Origin: JAKACA01 sp963769255
GTDB taxonomy: Bacteria; Actinomycetota; Acidimicrobiia; Acidimicrobiales; Bog-793
Assembly (NCBI GenBank): GCA_963769255.1
Contig: CAVYKV010000001.1
Span: 2,480,001 to 2,544,000, forward strand
DNA length: 64,000 nt
Direction: 5' to 3'
Position 1 is the first letter of the stretch; every line of letters begins with the position of its first letter. Below, in pieces: positions 1 to 8,647 of the stretch. The notes under the pieces are model-generated. The model made no database searches. It was given only the letters and a program-made list of their open reading frames with translations, and had not been told where the DNA came from. Both the position numbers and the translations under genes were made by a program.

Positions 1-892
1 GGACCATGTCCTGCACGTGCTTGCCGTCGAGCGCGTACATGAGCGGGTCCCCGACCCCGAACCGGTCGGCGAAATGTTCCAGCGTGCGCGAACGGCCACC
101 CTCGCAGATGGCGAGCACGTGCCGCGTGGCGATGTCGTCGTGCGTGGCGGCCGCATCGAAGACCTCCGGAACGAGATGGATGCGAGACTTCTCGTTGGCG
201 AGGGCGAGCAGCTGGTCCTCGATGTAGGCGATGCGGATGTTGCGAGGGCCGAGGTCCCCGATGGAATCAGGGCCCACCGGCCACATCTCGGAGTAGTTGC
301 CCGGACTGAACAGACGTTCCTGCGCCTCGAGGGGAAGCCTCAGGTACTGGCGGCTCTGCACCGTCACGACCTGCTGCCGGCGCACGTTGCCCTCGTCGGG
401 GGTCTTCCAGACGACCTGGCCACCGGTCCGCCTCCAGCGGCCTTCGTAGATCGTGATGTCGACACGCGACCCCAGCAGATCCTCTAGGAGAAGGGCGAAG
501 GCCAATCCCACCGGCCCGCCGCCCGTGACCAGCACCCGCAACGTCCCCGTCGAGGCGAGCACGGTAGGGGGTTCCGGCGCGGCGCCCTCCGTCCCCGAGG
601 TCTCGAAGCGGAAGACCTCCTCGCCCATGGCGATCTGGTCCCCCGCTTGCAGGTGGTGAACGGTGACTCGCCGTCCGTTCACCCACGTTCCGTTGCTGCT
701 CCCGCGGTCCTCCAGAACGAAGGCATCCTCCTCGTCCTGCCGGAGCTCCGCATGGAGGCGCGAGACACTCTCGCTGCGGAGGACCACGTCGTTCTCATCG
801 CTGCGTCCGAACGTGATCGGTTGTCCGCCGAGCAGCGTGAAGCGCTTCCCCTTGAGGGAGCCTTGAATCCCGACAACCGCGCCCTTGAGCAT
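1..892 (-). CDS. FHA domain fused to FAD-dependent oxidoreductase (partial, runs off left edge)
   Basis: The minus strand is open from an ATG at 892 to base 1, giving 297 residues with no stop. Residues 1-95 form a forkhead-associated (phosphothreonine-reading) domain: GRS at 29-31, SRLH at 44-47 and SNGTWVNG at 66-73. After a short Pro/Ala linker, GGGPVG at 124-129 begins a Rossmann fold of the FAD monooxygenase/oxidoreductase type. The substrate is unknown. A soluble flavoenzyme with an FHA head should be recruited to, or controlled by, a phosphorylated partner; that is inference. It is transcribed divergently from the flavoprotein/antiporter/kinase-like/FHA operon starting at 1058, so the two are probably co-regulated. 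Confidence 0.85.
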   Translation of the reverse strand, partial: MLKGAVVGIQGSLKGKRFTLLGGQPITFGRSDENDVVLRSESVSRLHAELRQDEEDAFVLEDRGSSNGTWVNGRRVTVHHLQAGDQIAMGEEVFRFETSGTEGAAPEPPTVLASTGTLRVLVTGGGPVGLAFALLLEDLLGSRVDITIYEGRWRRTGGQVVWKTPDEGNVRRQQVVTVQSRQYLRLPLEAQERLFSPGNYSEMWPVGPDSIGDLGPRNIRIAYIEDQLLALANEKSRIHLVPEVFDAAATHDDIATRHVLAICEGGRSRTLEHFADRFGVGDPLMYALDGKHVQDMV

Positions 893-1057
893 GTCTCGCC
901 TCGGCCAGAACTCGACGCCACGGAAGGCCGCAGCGTAACGCAGCCACACCGGGGCCCGAGGTGCGAGGCGGGCGAGGGCGGAGGCCCGGCGACCGATCAC
1001 GCGATCCGGCTAGAGTCCCGTCCGCTGGCCATCGGCACCTGTCCGCGGGGGATCGTC
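893..1057. promoter_or_regulatory. Divergent promoter region between the two flavoprotein genes
   Basis: This 165-bp gap separates two divergent starts (892 minus, 1058 plus) and must hold both promoters. TAGAGT at 1011-1016 could be a -10 for the rightward operon, but no good -35 is visible. The run ggggga at 1047-1052 is the likely ribosome-binding site for 1058. Confidence 0.4.
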
Positions 1058-2623
1058 ATGATGGAGGAGGACGAGGAGCCAGTCCGTCCGGAAGGAGGGA
1101 GGGGGGAGCTGACCCCCGAGCTCATCGGGACGGACGTCTGGAGCGACGGCATGCTCGCGGCCGCCGGCATCCCCGTCCAGGACAGTCCGATCGTGTCGGT
1201 CGGGGGCGGAATCGGTTCGTTCGTGCTCTACGACTTCCTCCGCGTCTGGGGCGTGCCGGCCGCATCGATCAAGGTGCTGACGGTTCTCGACTACCCCTGG
1301 CAGACCTACGAGTACCTCACGCGCAACTCGCAAATCCCCGCCGGTGAGCGACTGCGCTCGGACTCCTCCTCCATGCCGAACAACATCTGGGGCTTCCCGA
1401 GCTACGCCGTGCAAGAGGCCATCGAGGACAGGTCGCTCGCCTCTCTCTGGAACGTCTTCAGCGAGCCGATCTTCTGCGACTACTGGACACCGAAAGCCGG
1501 CATGGTCTTCCGGGGGCTGCAGAAGGAGGCGGACCGCATCGGCTATTGGCCCTCCGTCGTGCGCGGGCAGGTCCGCATGGTGCGGCGACGGCACGGCGGC
1601 GGTTACTTCACGATCCTGACGCCTCCGGCGGGCGCTTCGCCGACCCGCCGGGTGGCCTTCCGCAGCCGTGTCGTCCACGTCGCCGTGGGGTATCCCGGCC
1701 TCAAGTTCCTGCCGGACTTGCAGGAATACCGGGAGAAGTACAACGACCACGAGCACGTCGTCAACGCCTACGAACCGCACGAGCACGTCTACGCAGAGCT
1801 CCGCCGCCGCAGTGGGGTCGTCGTCGTGCGCGGGGGCGGAATCGTGGCCTCACGGATTCTCCAACGGCTGATCGATGACCGCGATCACCACGGTGCGAAG
1901 ACCACGATCATCCACCTCTTCCGGACGTTCATCTCCGGCTCGCACGGGCCAAACGTGTTCAACCGGCGGCGCGGGGGCGATGGTTGGGCCTACCAGGGCT
2001 TCAACTACCCGAAGAGCGTCTGGGGCGGCGAGCTCTGGGCCAGGTTCCGCAAGCTCGAAGGCGACGACCGACTCGCCCTCTACAAGGTCATCGGCGGGAC
2101 GAACACTCCCCACCGCAAGAACTGGTTACGCCAGCAGGCTCGCGGCCGCGGGGAGGGCTGGTACCGCACGCTCACGGGCAATGTCCTCGAGGTCATGCCC
2201 GGGGAGGACGGCAAGGTCGTCACCGCCATCCACCTGTCGTCTCAGCAAGGCGATGCCGCCACCTTGCAGATCGCTGCCGACTTCATCGTCGACTGCACCG
2301 GCCTCGAGGCCGACATCAGCGAACATCGGGTCCTCGCCGACCTCCTGCAGCACTCCGGAGCGGGTCGCAACGTCCTCGACCGGCTCGATGTCGAGCGCAC
2401 CTTCGAGGTCCGCGGCACGCGGTCGGGCGACGGTCGCCTGTACGCCTCCGGCGCCGCAACGCTCGGGGGTTACTTCCCCGGCGTCGACACCTTCCTCGGC
2501 CTCCAGCTGGCGGCGCGTGAGATCGTCGATGACCTCGTGAGCATCGGGATGGCACCTCGTTTCCGGTCGATCGGCTCGATTCGCGAGTGGTCGCGCTGGA
2601 TGCACGGAGCGCAGCTGCCGTGA
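1058..2623 (+). CDS. FAD-dependent oxidoreductase, first gene of the antiporter/pseudokinase/FHA operon
   Basis: The frame is open further upstream, but the ATG at 1058 has a G-rich ribosome site about 5 nt away and is where the protein begins to look conserved, giving 521 residues. GGGIGS near residue 50 is a dinucleotide-binding loop. The C-terminal 'IVDCTGLE' and 'LYASGAATLGGYFPG' segments are typical of FAD-dependent oxidoreductases that close the FAD site late in the chain. No signal peptide is seen, so it should be cytosolic. The substrate is not recognisable. It precedes a small membrane protein gene by 12 bp. It could be functionally paired with the divergent FHA-flavoprotein. Confidence 0.8.
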   Translation: MMEEDEEPVRPEGGRGELTPELIGTDVWSDGMLAAAGIPVQDSPIVSVGGGIGSFVLYDFLRVWGVPAASIKVLTVLDYPWQTYEYLTRNSQIPAGERLRSDSSSMPNNIWGFPSYAVQEAIEDRSLASLWNVFSEPIFCDYWTPKAGMVFRGLQKEADRIGYWPSVVRGQVRMVRRRHGGGYFTILTPPAGASPTRRVAFRSRVVHVAVGYPGLKFLPDLQEYREKYNDHEHVVNAYEPHEHVYAELRRRSGVVVVRGGGIVASRILQRLIDDRDHHGAKTTIIHLFRTFISGSHGPNVFNRRRGGDGWAYQGFNYPKSVWGGELWARFRKLEGDDRLALYKVIGGTNTPHRKNWLRQQARGRGEGWYRTLTGNVLEVMPGEDGKVVTAIHLSSQQGDAATLQIAADFIVDCTGLEADISEHRVLADLLQHSGAGRNVLDRLDVERTFEVRGTRSGDGRLYASGAATLGGYFPGVDTFLGLQLAAREIVDDLVSIGMAPRFRSIGSIREWSRWMHGAQLP

Positions 2624-2635
2624 AGGAGGTCTGAC

Positions 2636-3082
2636 GTGGTTCCCACGCTCGCAGGACGGATCGAGACCCGCCTCTTCCTCCTTGCCCTCATCGGCATCCC
2701 CTGGACGGCGCTCATCTCGGTCATCGGACCCAGGGCGAGCGGTGCTCACCTGAGCGCCGTCTTCGGCACCACGTACTGGGTGTTGGCCGAGGTGGCGATC
2801 GTGGGCTCCCTGCTCTGGGAGCCCCTGTACCACTTCCTCATGCAGTTCCGATGGGAGAAGGACTGGCCCATCATGTTCAGCCTCCTGCAAGGGATACCGG
2901 AAGGCGTCCTCGCCTTCGTCCTGCTCCACGCCATCGGCCCCAGGCCGCATCCGCCTGCTGTCACGACGGCGACGTTTCTTGCCCAATTCGTGCCGCTGTG
3001 GATCCTCGTGTGGTTGACGGCCATCGGCCCGATGCGGGTCCTCGTCCCGAGATGGCGGTACCGGGGTGGACGGATCGCGTGA
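2636..3082 (+). CDS. Small multi-pass membrane protein, function unknown
   Basis: This is a 148-residue protein started by GTG with a near-perfect aaggaggt ribosome site 5 nt upstream, so the start is secure. Four hydrophobic segments (about residues 12-30, 42-60, 80-97 and 113-132) suggest a four-helix membrane protein with a basic C-terminal tail. I do not recognise a family. Its stop overlaps the GTG of the antiporter gene (gtga), so the two should be translated together. It may be an accessory subunit of the antiporter or a membrane anchor for the flavoprotein; both are inference. Confidence 0.75.
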   Translation: MVPTLAGRIETRLFLLALIGIPWTALISVIGPRASGAHLSAVFGTTYWVLAEVAIVGSLLWEPLYHFLMQFRWEKDWPIMFSLLQGIPEGVLAFVLLHAIGPRPHPPAVTTATFLAQFVPLWILVWLTAIGPMRVLVPRWRYRGGRIA

Positions 3083-5223
3083 GCGTCCCCGTGCTCCTGG
3101 CCGCCACGAAGATCGACCTGCCCGGTCTTGTCTGTGCCGACGTCGCCATCATCATCGTCGTCGCCCGAGCCATGGGATGGCTCTTCAACCGGCTCCGGCA
3201 GCCGGCCGTCATCGGCGAGATCATCGGCGGCATCCTCCTCGGGCCGAGTGTCCTCGGCCTCCTGCCCGGCCACCTCGGCACCCATCTCTTCCCGGCGATC
3301 GCCCTGCCGACGCTCAACGTGCTCGCTCAGCTTGGCGTCGTGGTGTTCGTGTTCATCGTCGGCCTCGAGGTCGACCTCGGCCTCATCCGGGGCCGGCGGC
3401 GCGTGGCGGCCACTGTGTCGCTCTCCTCGGTCGCCTTGCCGTTCGGCCTCGGTGTCGCCGCCGCCCTCCTCCTGCACGAGCGGTTCTCCCACGTGGGCTC
3501 GCACGAGGTGCGCCTCCTTTCCTTCGCTCTCTTCATCGGCGCCACGATGTCGGTGACCGCCTTCCCGGTCCTCGCCCGCGTGCTCAGCGAGCGCCGAATG
3601 CTCGGGACCGAGCTCGGCTCCTTCGTGCTCGCCTGCGCTGCCATGGACGACGTCCTCGCCTGGACGATCCTGGCGGTCGTCATCGGCATCATCCGGTCGA
3701 GCGGCGACCTCAGCTTCCTCCGCATCGTCCTCGAGCTGGCGGCGTTCGTCGCCGTCGTGCTCCTCGCCGTACGCCCGGCTCTCCGTTGGCTCTTCGAACG
3801 AGATCGACGGCACGGCTCTCTCTCGCTCAACACTCTTGCCGCCACACTCGTCGGTACGTTGCTGTCCGCCTGGGTGACCGACAAGATCGGGATCAACCTC
3901 ATCTTCGGCGCGTTCCTGTTCGGCGCCGCAGTGCCGAAGCGTGGAGCCGAGTCGCTCGTCGCGGCGATCGTCGAGCGGCTCGAGAGCGCCATCCTGCTCC
4001 TCCTGCTCCCCATCTTCTTCGTCGTCGCCGGCTTGTCCGTCAACTTCCGCACCCTTGCCGCCGGCGATCTCGTCTACCTCCTGCTCATCCTCGCCGTCGC
4101 CATCGGGGGCAAGTTCTTCGGGGCGGCGGTGGCGGCGCGGTTGCAGGGCGTCACCCGGCGGCGGGCGATGGCCGTCGGCACGCTCATGAACACCCGCGGC
4201 CTGACCGAGCTCGTCATCCTGACGATCGGGCTCACCATCGGCGTGCTCAACACGCGGCTCTACACGCTGATGGTCGTCATGGCCGTGCTGACGACGCTCA
4301 TGACGTCGCCCGCCCTGCGCCGCGTGTACCCCGATCGGCTGCTCGATGCCGACATCGCCGAGGCTCAGGAGCGGCTCGGCTCCGGCTCACGCTACGGCGT
4401 CCTGGTGCTGCTGAACGCGGCGGACGACCCGGCGGCGCTCACGGCACTTGGCGTCAAGGTGGCAGGCCCCGGTGGCCAGGTGCTGCTTGCCCGACTCCTC
4501 GACCATCGGCCCGAGCAGCCCCATCACGCCGACCTCTCCGGGTCCCTTCTGCGCATGGCAGCCGCCGTGGAAGAGCTCAATTCGCTCGCGGCGGCCCACC
4601 GACCCGTCGCTGTGAGCCCGATCGCCCAGCTCAGCACGGACGTGGAGGCCGACATGACAGCGCTCATCGCCAGAACGGGGGTCAATGCAACCGTTGTCGG
4701 CAACGCCCTCGTCGGTGACCAGGCGGCGGCCGCCCGTCTCTGCGGCGACGCCGCAGGCGACCTCGTAACCCTGCGCTCGGGCTCTGCCGCTTGTCCGTCC
4801 GTGCTGGGCGTCATCACGGGCGGCACGGCGGACGGCGCCGTCTTGGAGATCTCGGCGCGGCTCTGGATGTCGGAATCGTCCGCCGACACGGGGACCCCGC
4901 CACTCGGCCTGTACCCGGACCGGCCCTCGGAGCGTGCGCGCACCCGCCGGCTCGCCGAACGCCTCGGAGGCCTCGGGGTGGCTGTCGTCGTCGAGCAGGA
5001 GGCGAAGGCAGACCAGCTCGTCGTCAGCGGCTGGCCGCGAGAGGGCGACGCCGGGCTCGCACCGCCCCGAGGTGGGGGCTCGGCGTTCGTGTACTCGAAC
5101 GAGGATCCGCAACGGGTCGGCGTCGACCAGCGTCTTCTACGATTGGATTCGGCGCGCCGGGCCAGCCTGAACGGCAGCGGAGTCGGCGTTGCTGCAAGCA
5201 CCCCCGTGAGGGCCGAGTCATGA
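3079..5223 (+). CDS. CPA2-family cation/proton antiporter with C-terminal USP-like region
   Basis: The protein has 714 residues starting at a GTG that overlaps the previous stop. Residues ~10-420 form a 12-13 helix sodium/hydrogen exchanger domain with the hallmarks 'QPAVIGEIIGGILLGPSVLG' and 'GATMSVTAFPVLARVL', plus an acidic pair in 'ACAAMDDVLAW'. The last ~290 residues are cytosolic and resemble tandem universal-stress-like folds, as in plant CHX-type CPA2 proteins. It should exchange K+ or Na+ for H+. Its place between a flavoprotein and a kinase-like/FHA pair suggests gating by redox or phosphorylation signals. The ATG of the next gene overlaps its stop. Confidence 0.9.
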   Translation: MSVPVLLAATKIDLPGLVCADVAIIIVVARAMGWLFNRLRQPAVIGEIIGGILLGPSVLGLLPGHLGTHLFPAIALPTLNVLAQLGVVVFVFIVGLEVDLGLIRGRRRVAATVSLSSVALPFGLGVAAALLLHERFSHVGSHEVRLLSFALFIGATMSVTAFPVLARVLSERRMLGTELGSFVLACAAMDDVLAWTILAVVIGIIRSSGDLSFLRIVLELAAFVAVVLLAVRPALRWLFERDRRHGSLSLNTLAATLVGTLLSAWVTDKIGINLIFGAFLFGAAVPKRGAESLVAAIVERLESAILLLLLPIFFVVAGLSVNFRTLAAGDLVYLLLILAVAIGGKFFGAAVAARLQGVTRRRAMAVGTLMNTRGLTELVILTIGLTIGVLNTRLYTLMVVMAVLTTLMTSPALRRVYPDRLLDADIAEAQERLGSGSRYGVLVLLNAADDPAALTALGVKVAGPGGQVLLARLLDHRPEQPHHADLSGSLLRMAAAVEELNSLAAAHRPVAVSPIAQLSTDVEADMTALIARTGVNATVVGNALVGDQAAAARLCGDAAGDLVTLRSGSAACPSVLGVITGGTADGAVLEISARLWMSESSADTGTPPLGLYPDRPSERARTRRLAERLGGLGVAVVVEQEAKADQLVVSGWPREGDAGLAPPRGGGSAFVYSNEDPQRVGVDQRLLRLDSARRASLNGSGVGVAASTPVRAES

Positions 5224-6026
5224 ACCGCGTTGCCGATTACGAGCTGCTTTCGAGCGTGTCAGGGGATGAGCGCGACCGCCTCTACACCGCCCGGCCACCG
5301 GTGCGGCTCGGCCTTGCGTCCGACCGTGTCCTGCTCAAGGTCGTGCAGATCGAGCTGGCACCCCGCCAGCTCCACCGGGCGGCGGAGGAGCTCCGGATCC
5401 TCGCCGCCGTCGAGTCACCGCACCTCGTGACGCTCTACGACGCCGGCCAAGACGGTGACAAGCTCTTCTACGCGATGGAACACCCCTCCCGGGGCACGCT
5501 CGAGGACCCGGACCAACCCGTCGGATGGGACGAGAAGCTCACCGCGGTGGCCGATGCCTCCCGGGGCGCCCACGCTCTGCACGAGGCGGGCATCGCCCAC
5601 CGCAACATCCGACCCTCCTGCATCCTCCTCTACGACACCGGTGCCAAGCTCGCCGACCTCGGCATGGCGAAGCGCCTCAATGCGGACGCCTCCGTGAGCC
5701 AGATGCCGGACGTGAGCGATATCGAGTTCCTCGATCCCGGCCTCATCACCGGTGAGCTGCCGTCACGCGCCTCGGACATCTGGTCGCTGGGGGCGAGCCT
5801 GCACTGGGCGATGAGCGGCGGTCAACGACTCCACCCCCGCAGCGCCGATCTCGACCCCTTCGCCGCCATGCGGCGCCTGCTGACCGAGCCACCCCTCATC
5901 TCGCCGGATCTGCCCGCCCCCCTCGCCGCCCTCGTCGCCCGCACGTTGGCACGTGACCCGGCGGACCGCCCCGACACGGCCGAGGAGCTCGCCAGTGACA
6001 TCGCTGCGCTCGCGGGGCAACCGTGA
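5220..6026 (+). CDS. Ser/Thr protein kinase-like protein, probable pseudokinase
   Basis: This 268-residue protein has a kinase fold: the ATP-site Lys in 'VLLK' (K40), the helix-C Glu region (56-57), and 'SDIWSLG' for the F helix. The catalytic loop reads HRNIRPSCI (127 on) where active kinases have HRDxKPxNI, so the catalytic Asp, the Lys and the metal-binding Asn are all replaced. The glycine-rich loop is not recognisable, and APE is DPG. DLG (146-148) replaces DFG, which many bacterial kinases tolerate. There is no membrane segment. It is coupled to its neighbours on both sides by overlapping start/stop codons. The likely role is a scaffold or allosteric nucleotide sensor, not phosphotransfer. 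Confidence 0.85.
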   Translation: MNRVADYELLSSVSGDERDRLYTARPPVRLGLASDRVLLKVVQIELAPRQLHRAAEELRILAAVESPHLVTLYDAGQDGDKLFYAMEHPSRGTLEDPDQPVGWDEKLTAVADASRGAHALHEAGIAHRNIRPSCILLYDTGAKLADLGMAKRLNADASVSQMPDVSDIEFLDPGLITGELPSRASDIWSLGASLHWAMSGGQRLHPRSADLDPFAAMRRLLTEPPLISPDLPAPLAALVARTLARDPADRPDTAEELASDIAALAGQP

Positions 6027-7255
6027 ACGCCCCGCGCAGGGTCGAGGTCCTCGGTGGTGCCGGAACCGTCCACCGGGAGGCCGGTCTCGTGTGCTGGTTC
6101 GCCCCGGGATTCTCACGCGAGCTGGCAGCGGCCGTCCTCGACGTCGCTCGCTTCCCCGCCGGCGGCGACACGGGCCAGCTCCCGTCCCGCTTGGAGGCAG
6201 CGTTGGCCGGGTCGGCGGACGCCCTCTGCGTGATCCGGGAGGACGCGAGCTCCCTCCTGATCGCCCTGCAAGGGCGCGTCGTCGTGAGCGAGGACGGCAC
6301 CGAGCGACTCCGAGGAGCAGAAACCCCGGGAATCGTCTCCGCCAACCTCGTGTCCGAAACGAGCCTGACCGTTCGCGGCAGCGCCGATCCTGACCAGCTC
6401 GACCGCCCCGGGTCGATCGCATTCGACCTGCGCGACGGCACCGTGCCGGGAGGCGGCGTCACGTTCTGGCCGTCCCCGCTCCAGCCCGCGACGGCGGCTC
6501 CCGCGCTCGCCGAGCACGTCGTGCTCTTCGACCTGTCCACACCGCAGGATCGACGCCAGCCCCTTCCGGTCGCCTCCGTGTTGGCGGCGCAGGCGCCCGA
6601 GGAACCGGAGGAGCCGTCGGAGCCTCCGCCCCCGCTGGAGGCCGCACCCGCCCGGCCGGGACTGGAGACCACCGAAGCAGTCATCGGCGCACCGGCGGCG
6701 CCGGTGGCCGAAGTCGCCGGTGCCGGTCTGGAGGCCGGAACCTCATCGGGCGGGAGAACGCCGGAGCCGGCCCCGCCTGGCCCCCCCATCGTGCGGGGCA
6801 TCAATTGTGCCCGCGGTCACTTCAACAACCCACGCGCCCTCTACTGCGGCATCTGTGGCCTCGCCATGGTGCAGAACTCGGTCGTCGTCGTCGACGGTCC
6901 CCGCCCACCCCTGGGCGTGTTGCTGAGCGACGACGGGACCGCCTACAGCCTCGACGGCGACTACGTGCTCGGACGACAGCCCGAGCTGGCCGATGACGTC
7001 GCCGCCGGGCGGGCGCGTCCGCTCAGGGTGCAGGACCAGACCGGCAGGATCTCCCGCGTGCACGCTCGTGTGGCGCTGCGCGACTGGGAGGTGGCCGTCA
7101 CCGACCTCGGTTCCCACAACGGAACGCAAGTGTTCAATCCGGGCGACACCGGGTGGCGAACGTTGCGAGGCGACGAGTCCGTCGTGCTCCATCCCGGAGG
7201 GCGGCTCGTGCTCGGGCAAAGCACCTTCGAGTTCCAGAGCATCCAGCGCCAGTGA
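6023..7255 (+). CDS. Zinc-ribbon and C-terminal FHA domain protein
   Basis: This protein has 410 residues, with a GTG start overlapping the kinase-like stop. Residues 1-175 form an unrecognised globular region. Next is a Pro/Glu/Ala-rich linker (~190-255). A compact zinc ribbon follows (~262-285; C-x3-H...C-x2-C pattern in 'NCARGHFNNPRALYCGICG'). A C-terminal FHA domain completes it, with 'VLGRQPE', 'ISRVHARV' and 'GSHNGTQVFN'. The FHA should read phosphothreonine. The N-terminal region resembles the unnamed domains that accompany actinobacterial PP2C/kinase clusters, but I cannot name it. It closes the operon that starts at 1058. Confidence 0.85.
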   Translation: MNAPRRVEVLGGAGTVHREAGLVCWFAPGFSRELAAAVLDVARFPAGGDTGQLPSRLEAALAGSADALCVIREDASSLLIALQGRVVVSEDGTERLRGAETPGIVSANLVSETSLTVRGSADPDQLDRPGSIAFDLRDGTVPGGGVTFWPSPLQPATAAPALAEHVVLFDLSTPQDRRQPLPVASVLAAQAPEEPEEPSEPPPPLEAAPARPGLETTEAVIGAPAAPVAEVAGAGLEAGTSSGGRTPEPAPPGPPIVRGINCARGHFNNPRALYCGICGLAMVQNSVVVVDGPRPPLGVLLSDDGTAYSLDGDYVLGRQPELADDVAAGRARPLRVQDQTGRISRVHARVALRDWEVAVTDLGSHNGTQVFNPGDTGWRTLRGDESVVLHPGGRLVLGQSTFEFQSIQRQ

Positions 7256-7274
7256 TCCGGTGTGGCGAACGATC

Positions 7275-7295
7275 CCCGGCGCCCCCGTGGCCGGG
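7275..7295. terminator. Possible bidirectional terminator hairpin
   Basis: CCCGGC at 7275-7280 pairs with GCCGGG at 7290-7295 across a 9-nt loop. The hairpin lies in the 46-bp gap between two convergent genes. No T-run follows on either strand, so the call rests on position and stem only. Confidence 0.35.
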
Positions 7296-7301
7296 AGCTC
7301 G

Positions 7302-8513
7302 TCACTTCCAGCTGCTGCCGTTCCAATGCAGGATCAGGGTCTTGTCGCTGCTGGCGGAACCCGTGACAGTCTGATATGCGCCGACCGCCCAGGCATCGCG
7401 AGACGACGTGGCATCGACACCGTAGAGGCTGGCTTCCTTGCCGTCACTCGGGCTCGACACCCGATTCCACGCGGTGCCGTTCCACCGCTCCGTCACGGTC
7501 CTCACGGAGAAGCTCTCGCCGCTGACGGAGTAATAGCCTCCGACAGCCCAGGCATTGCGGGTCGAGAGGGCCACCACGTCGAAGAGGTCGCCGTTGCCCC
7601 CGCGACCTGGAACCGCCTCCTGCTCCCACGACGTTCCGTTCCACCGCTCGATGAGGGATTCGGCGTACCCGCCCAGAGCGCACTCAGCGCAGCCCACCGC
7701 CCAGGCGCTCCTGGCGGAGACGGCCGCAACACCGGACAGCCCGGCGCCGTTGCTCACCGGGCTCGGGCTCGGCACCCGTCTCCACAATTTGCCGTTCCAG
7801 CGGTCGATCAGGGTCTCCGAACCGTTCACCGTGCTGTAGGTGGAGCCGACCGCCCAGGCGTTACCAGGCGAGGTGGCGACCACGCTGGACAACGAGACGA
7901 CGTCGCCCTTGATGGCCGGACTGGCCACCCGACTCCAAGCTGTGCCGTTCCAATGCAGGATGGAGGACCCGCCGACAGCCCAGGCGTTGCTCCCGGAGGT
8001 CGCCGCCACTCCGGAGAGACCGTTCCCGACGTGACTCGGCACCTCCTTCCAGGCGATGCCGTTCCAGTGCATGATCAGCGTCTTGCCCGCATCGGTGGAA
8101 CCGACCGCCCAGGCATTGCTGGCGGAGGTTGCCGTCACTGCGGCGAGGACGCCGCTGGGACCGGCCATGCGGACCCAGTCCGTGCCGTTCCAGTGCACGA
8201 TGAGCGTCCCGGCAGAGGAAGTCAGGCACCTCGTGCACCCGACCGCCCAGGCGTCGCCCGCAGAGATGGCGACCACGCCGTTGAGCTGTCCGCTGACGCT
8301 GAAGGATGAAGGAGCCTGCGGGCGGCGGGTGAGCGACGACGCTCCGGTCGGTGCAGCGGGGGCCACCGCAGCCGTCACGCCGGCGAGCAGCAGGGAAACG
8401 GCGAAAACTCCGGGCCTTCGGCAGGTCTTCAAGAATCGCCCGGCAGGAACAGCAGCACGAGGATCGGCAGCACCGAGCGTGTGGCGAGCGTGTGCAGGTG
8501 CACGGACTGCCAT
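7302..8513 (-). CDS. Secreted 'SNAWAVG...HWNGTAW' repeat protein
   Basis: This is a 403-residue protein with a basic N-terminus and a hydrophobic export segment (~33-50, 'GVFAVSLLLAGVTAAVAP'). About seven imperfect ~45-50 residue repeats follow. Each pairs a turn 'SGVAATSxxNAWAVG' with 'LIxHWNGTxWxxVxSP', a beta-propeller-like pattern common in actinomycete surface proteins. The ATG at 8513 follows an aggaggga ribosome site. The ligand and role are unknown. It converges on the FHA operon and diverges from the G1-type peptidase gene. Confidence 0.85.
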   Translation of the reverse strand: MAVRAPAHARHTLGAADPRAAVPAGRFLKTCRRPGVFAVSLLLAGVTAAVAPAAPTGASSLTRRPQAPSSFSVSGQLNGVVAISAGDAWAVGCTRCLTSSAGTLIVHWNGTDWVRMAGPSGVLAAVTATSASNAWAVGSTDAGKTLIMHWNGIAWKEVPSHVGNGLSGVAATSGSNAWAVGGSSILHWNGTAWSRVASPAIKGDVVSLSSVVATSPGNAWAVGSTYSTVNGSETLIDRWNGKLWRRVPSPSPVSNGAGLSGVAAVSARSAWAVGCAECALGGYAESLIERWNGTSWEQEAVPGRGGNGDLFDVVALSTRNAWAVGGYYSVSGESFSVRTVTERWNGTAWNRVSSPSDGKEASLYGVDATSSRDAWAVGAYQTVTGSASSDKTLILHWNGSSWK

Positions 8514-8647
8514 CTCCCTCCTGGGGCACCGCCCGAACCATCGGTCCCCTGACGGGGACCGGCCGACGAGCGCGGCAGTCAGGTTACCTCATGCTCCAAA
8601 TGCGCCCAAGGGCTGGAGCATAGAGTTCCAGACCGGGAGGAAGATCG

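Noticed and set aside
17..487. Long plus-strand open frame at the left edge
   Set aside because: The opposite strand encodes a clear FHA-flavoprotein through the same bases; the plus frame has no domain-like composition.
647..1057. Upstream extension of the flavoprotein gene to 647
   Set aside because: The extension is antisense to the FHA domain and lacks conserved features; ATG 1058 has a ribosome site.
2746..3813. 355-residue minus-strand frame rich in Asp, Glu and His
   Set aside because: It is the shadow of the antiporter gene in high-GC DNA; charge-rich low-complexity composition is typical of such shadows.
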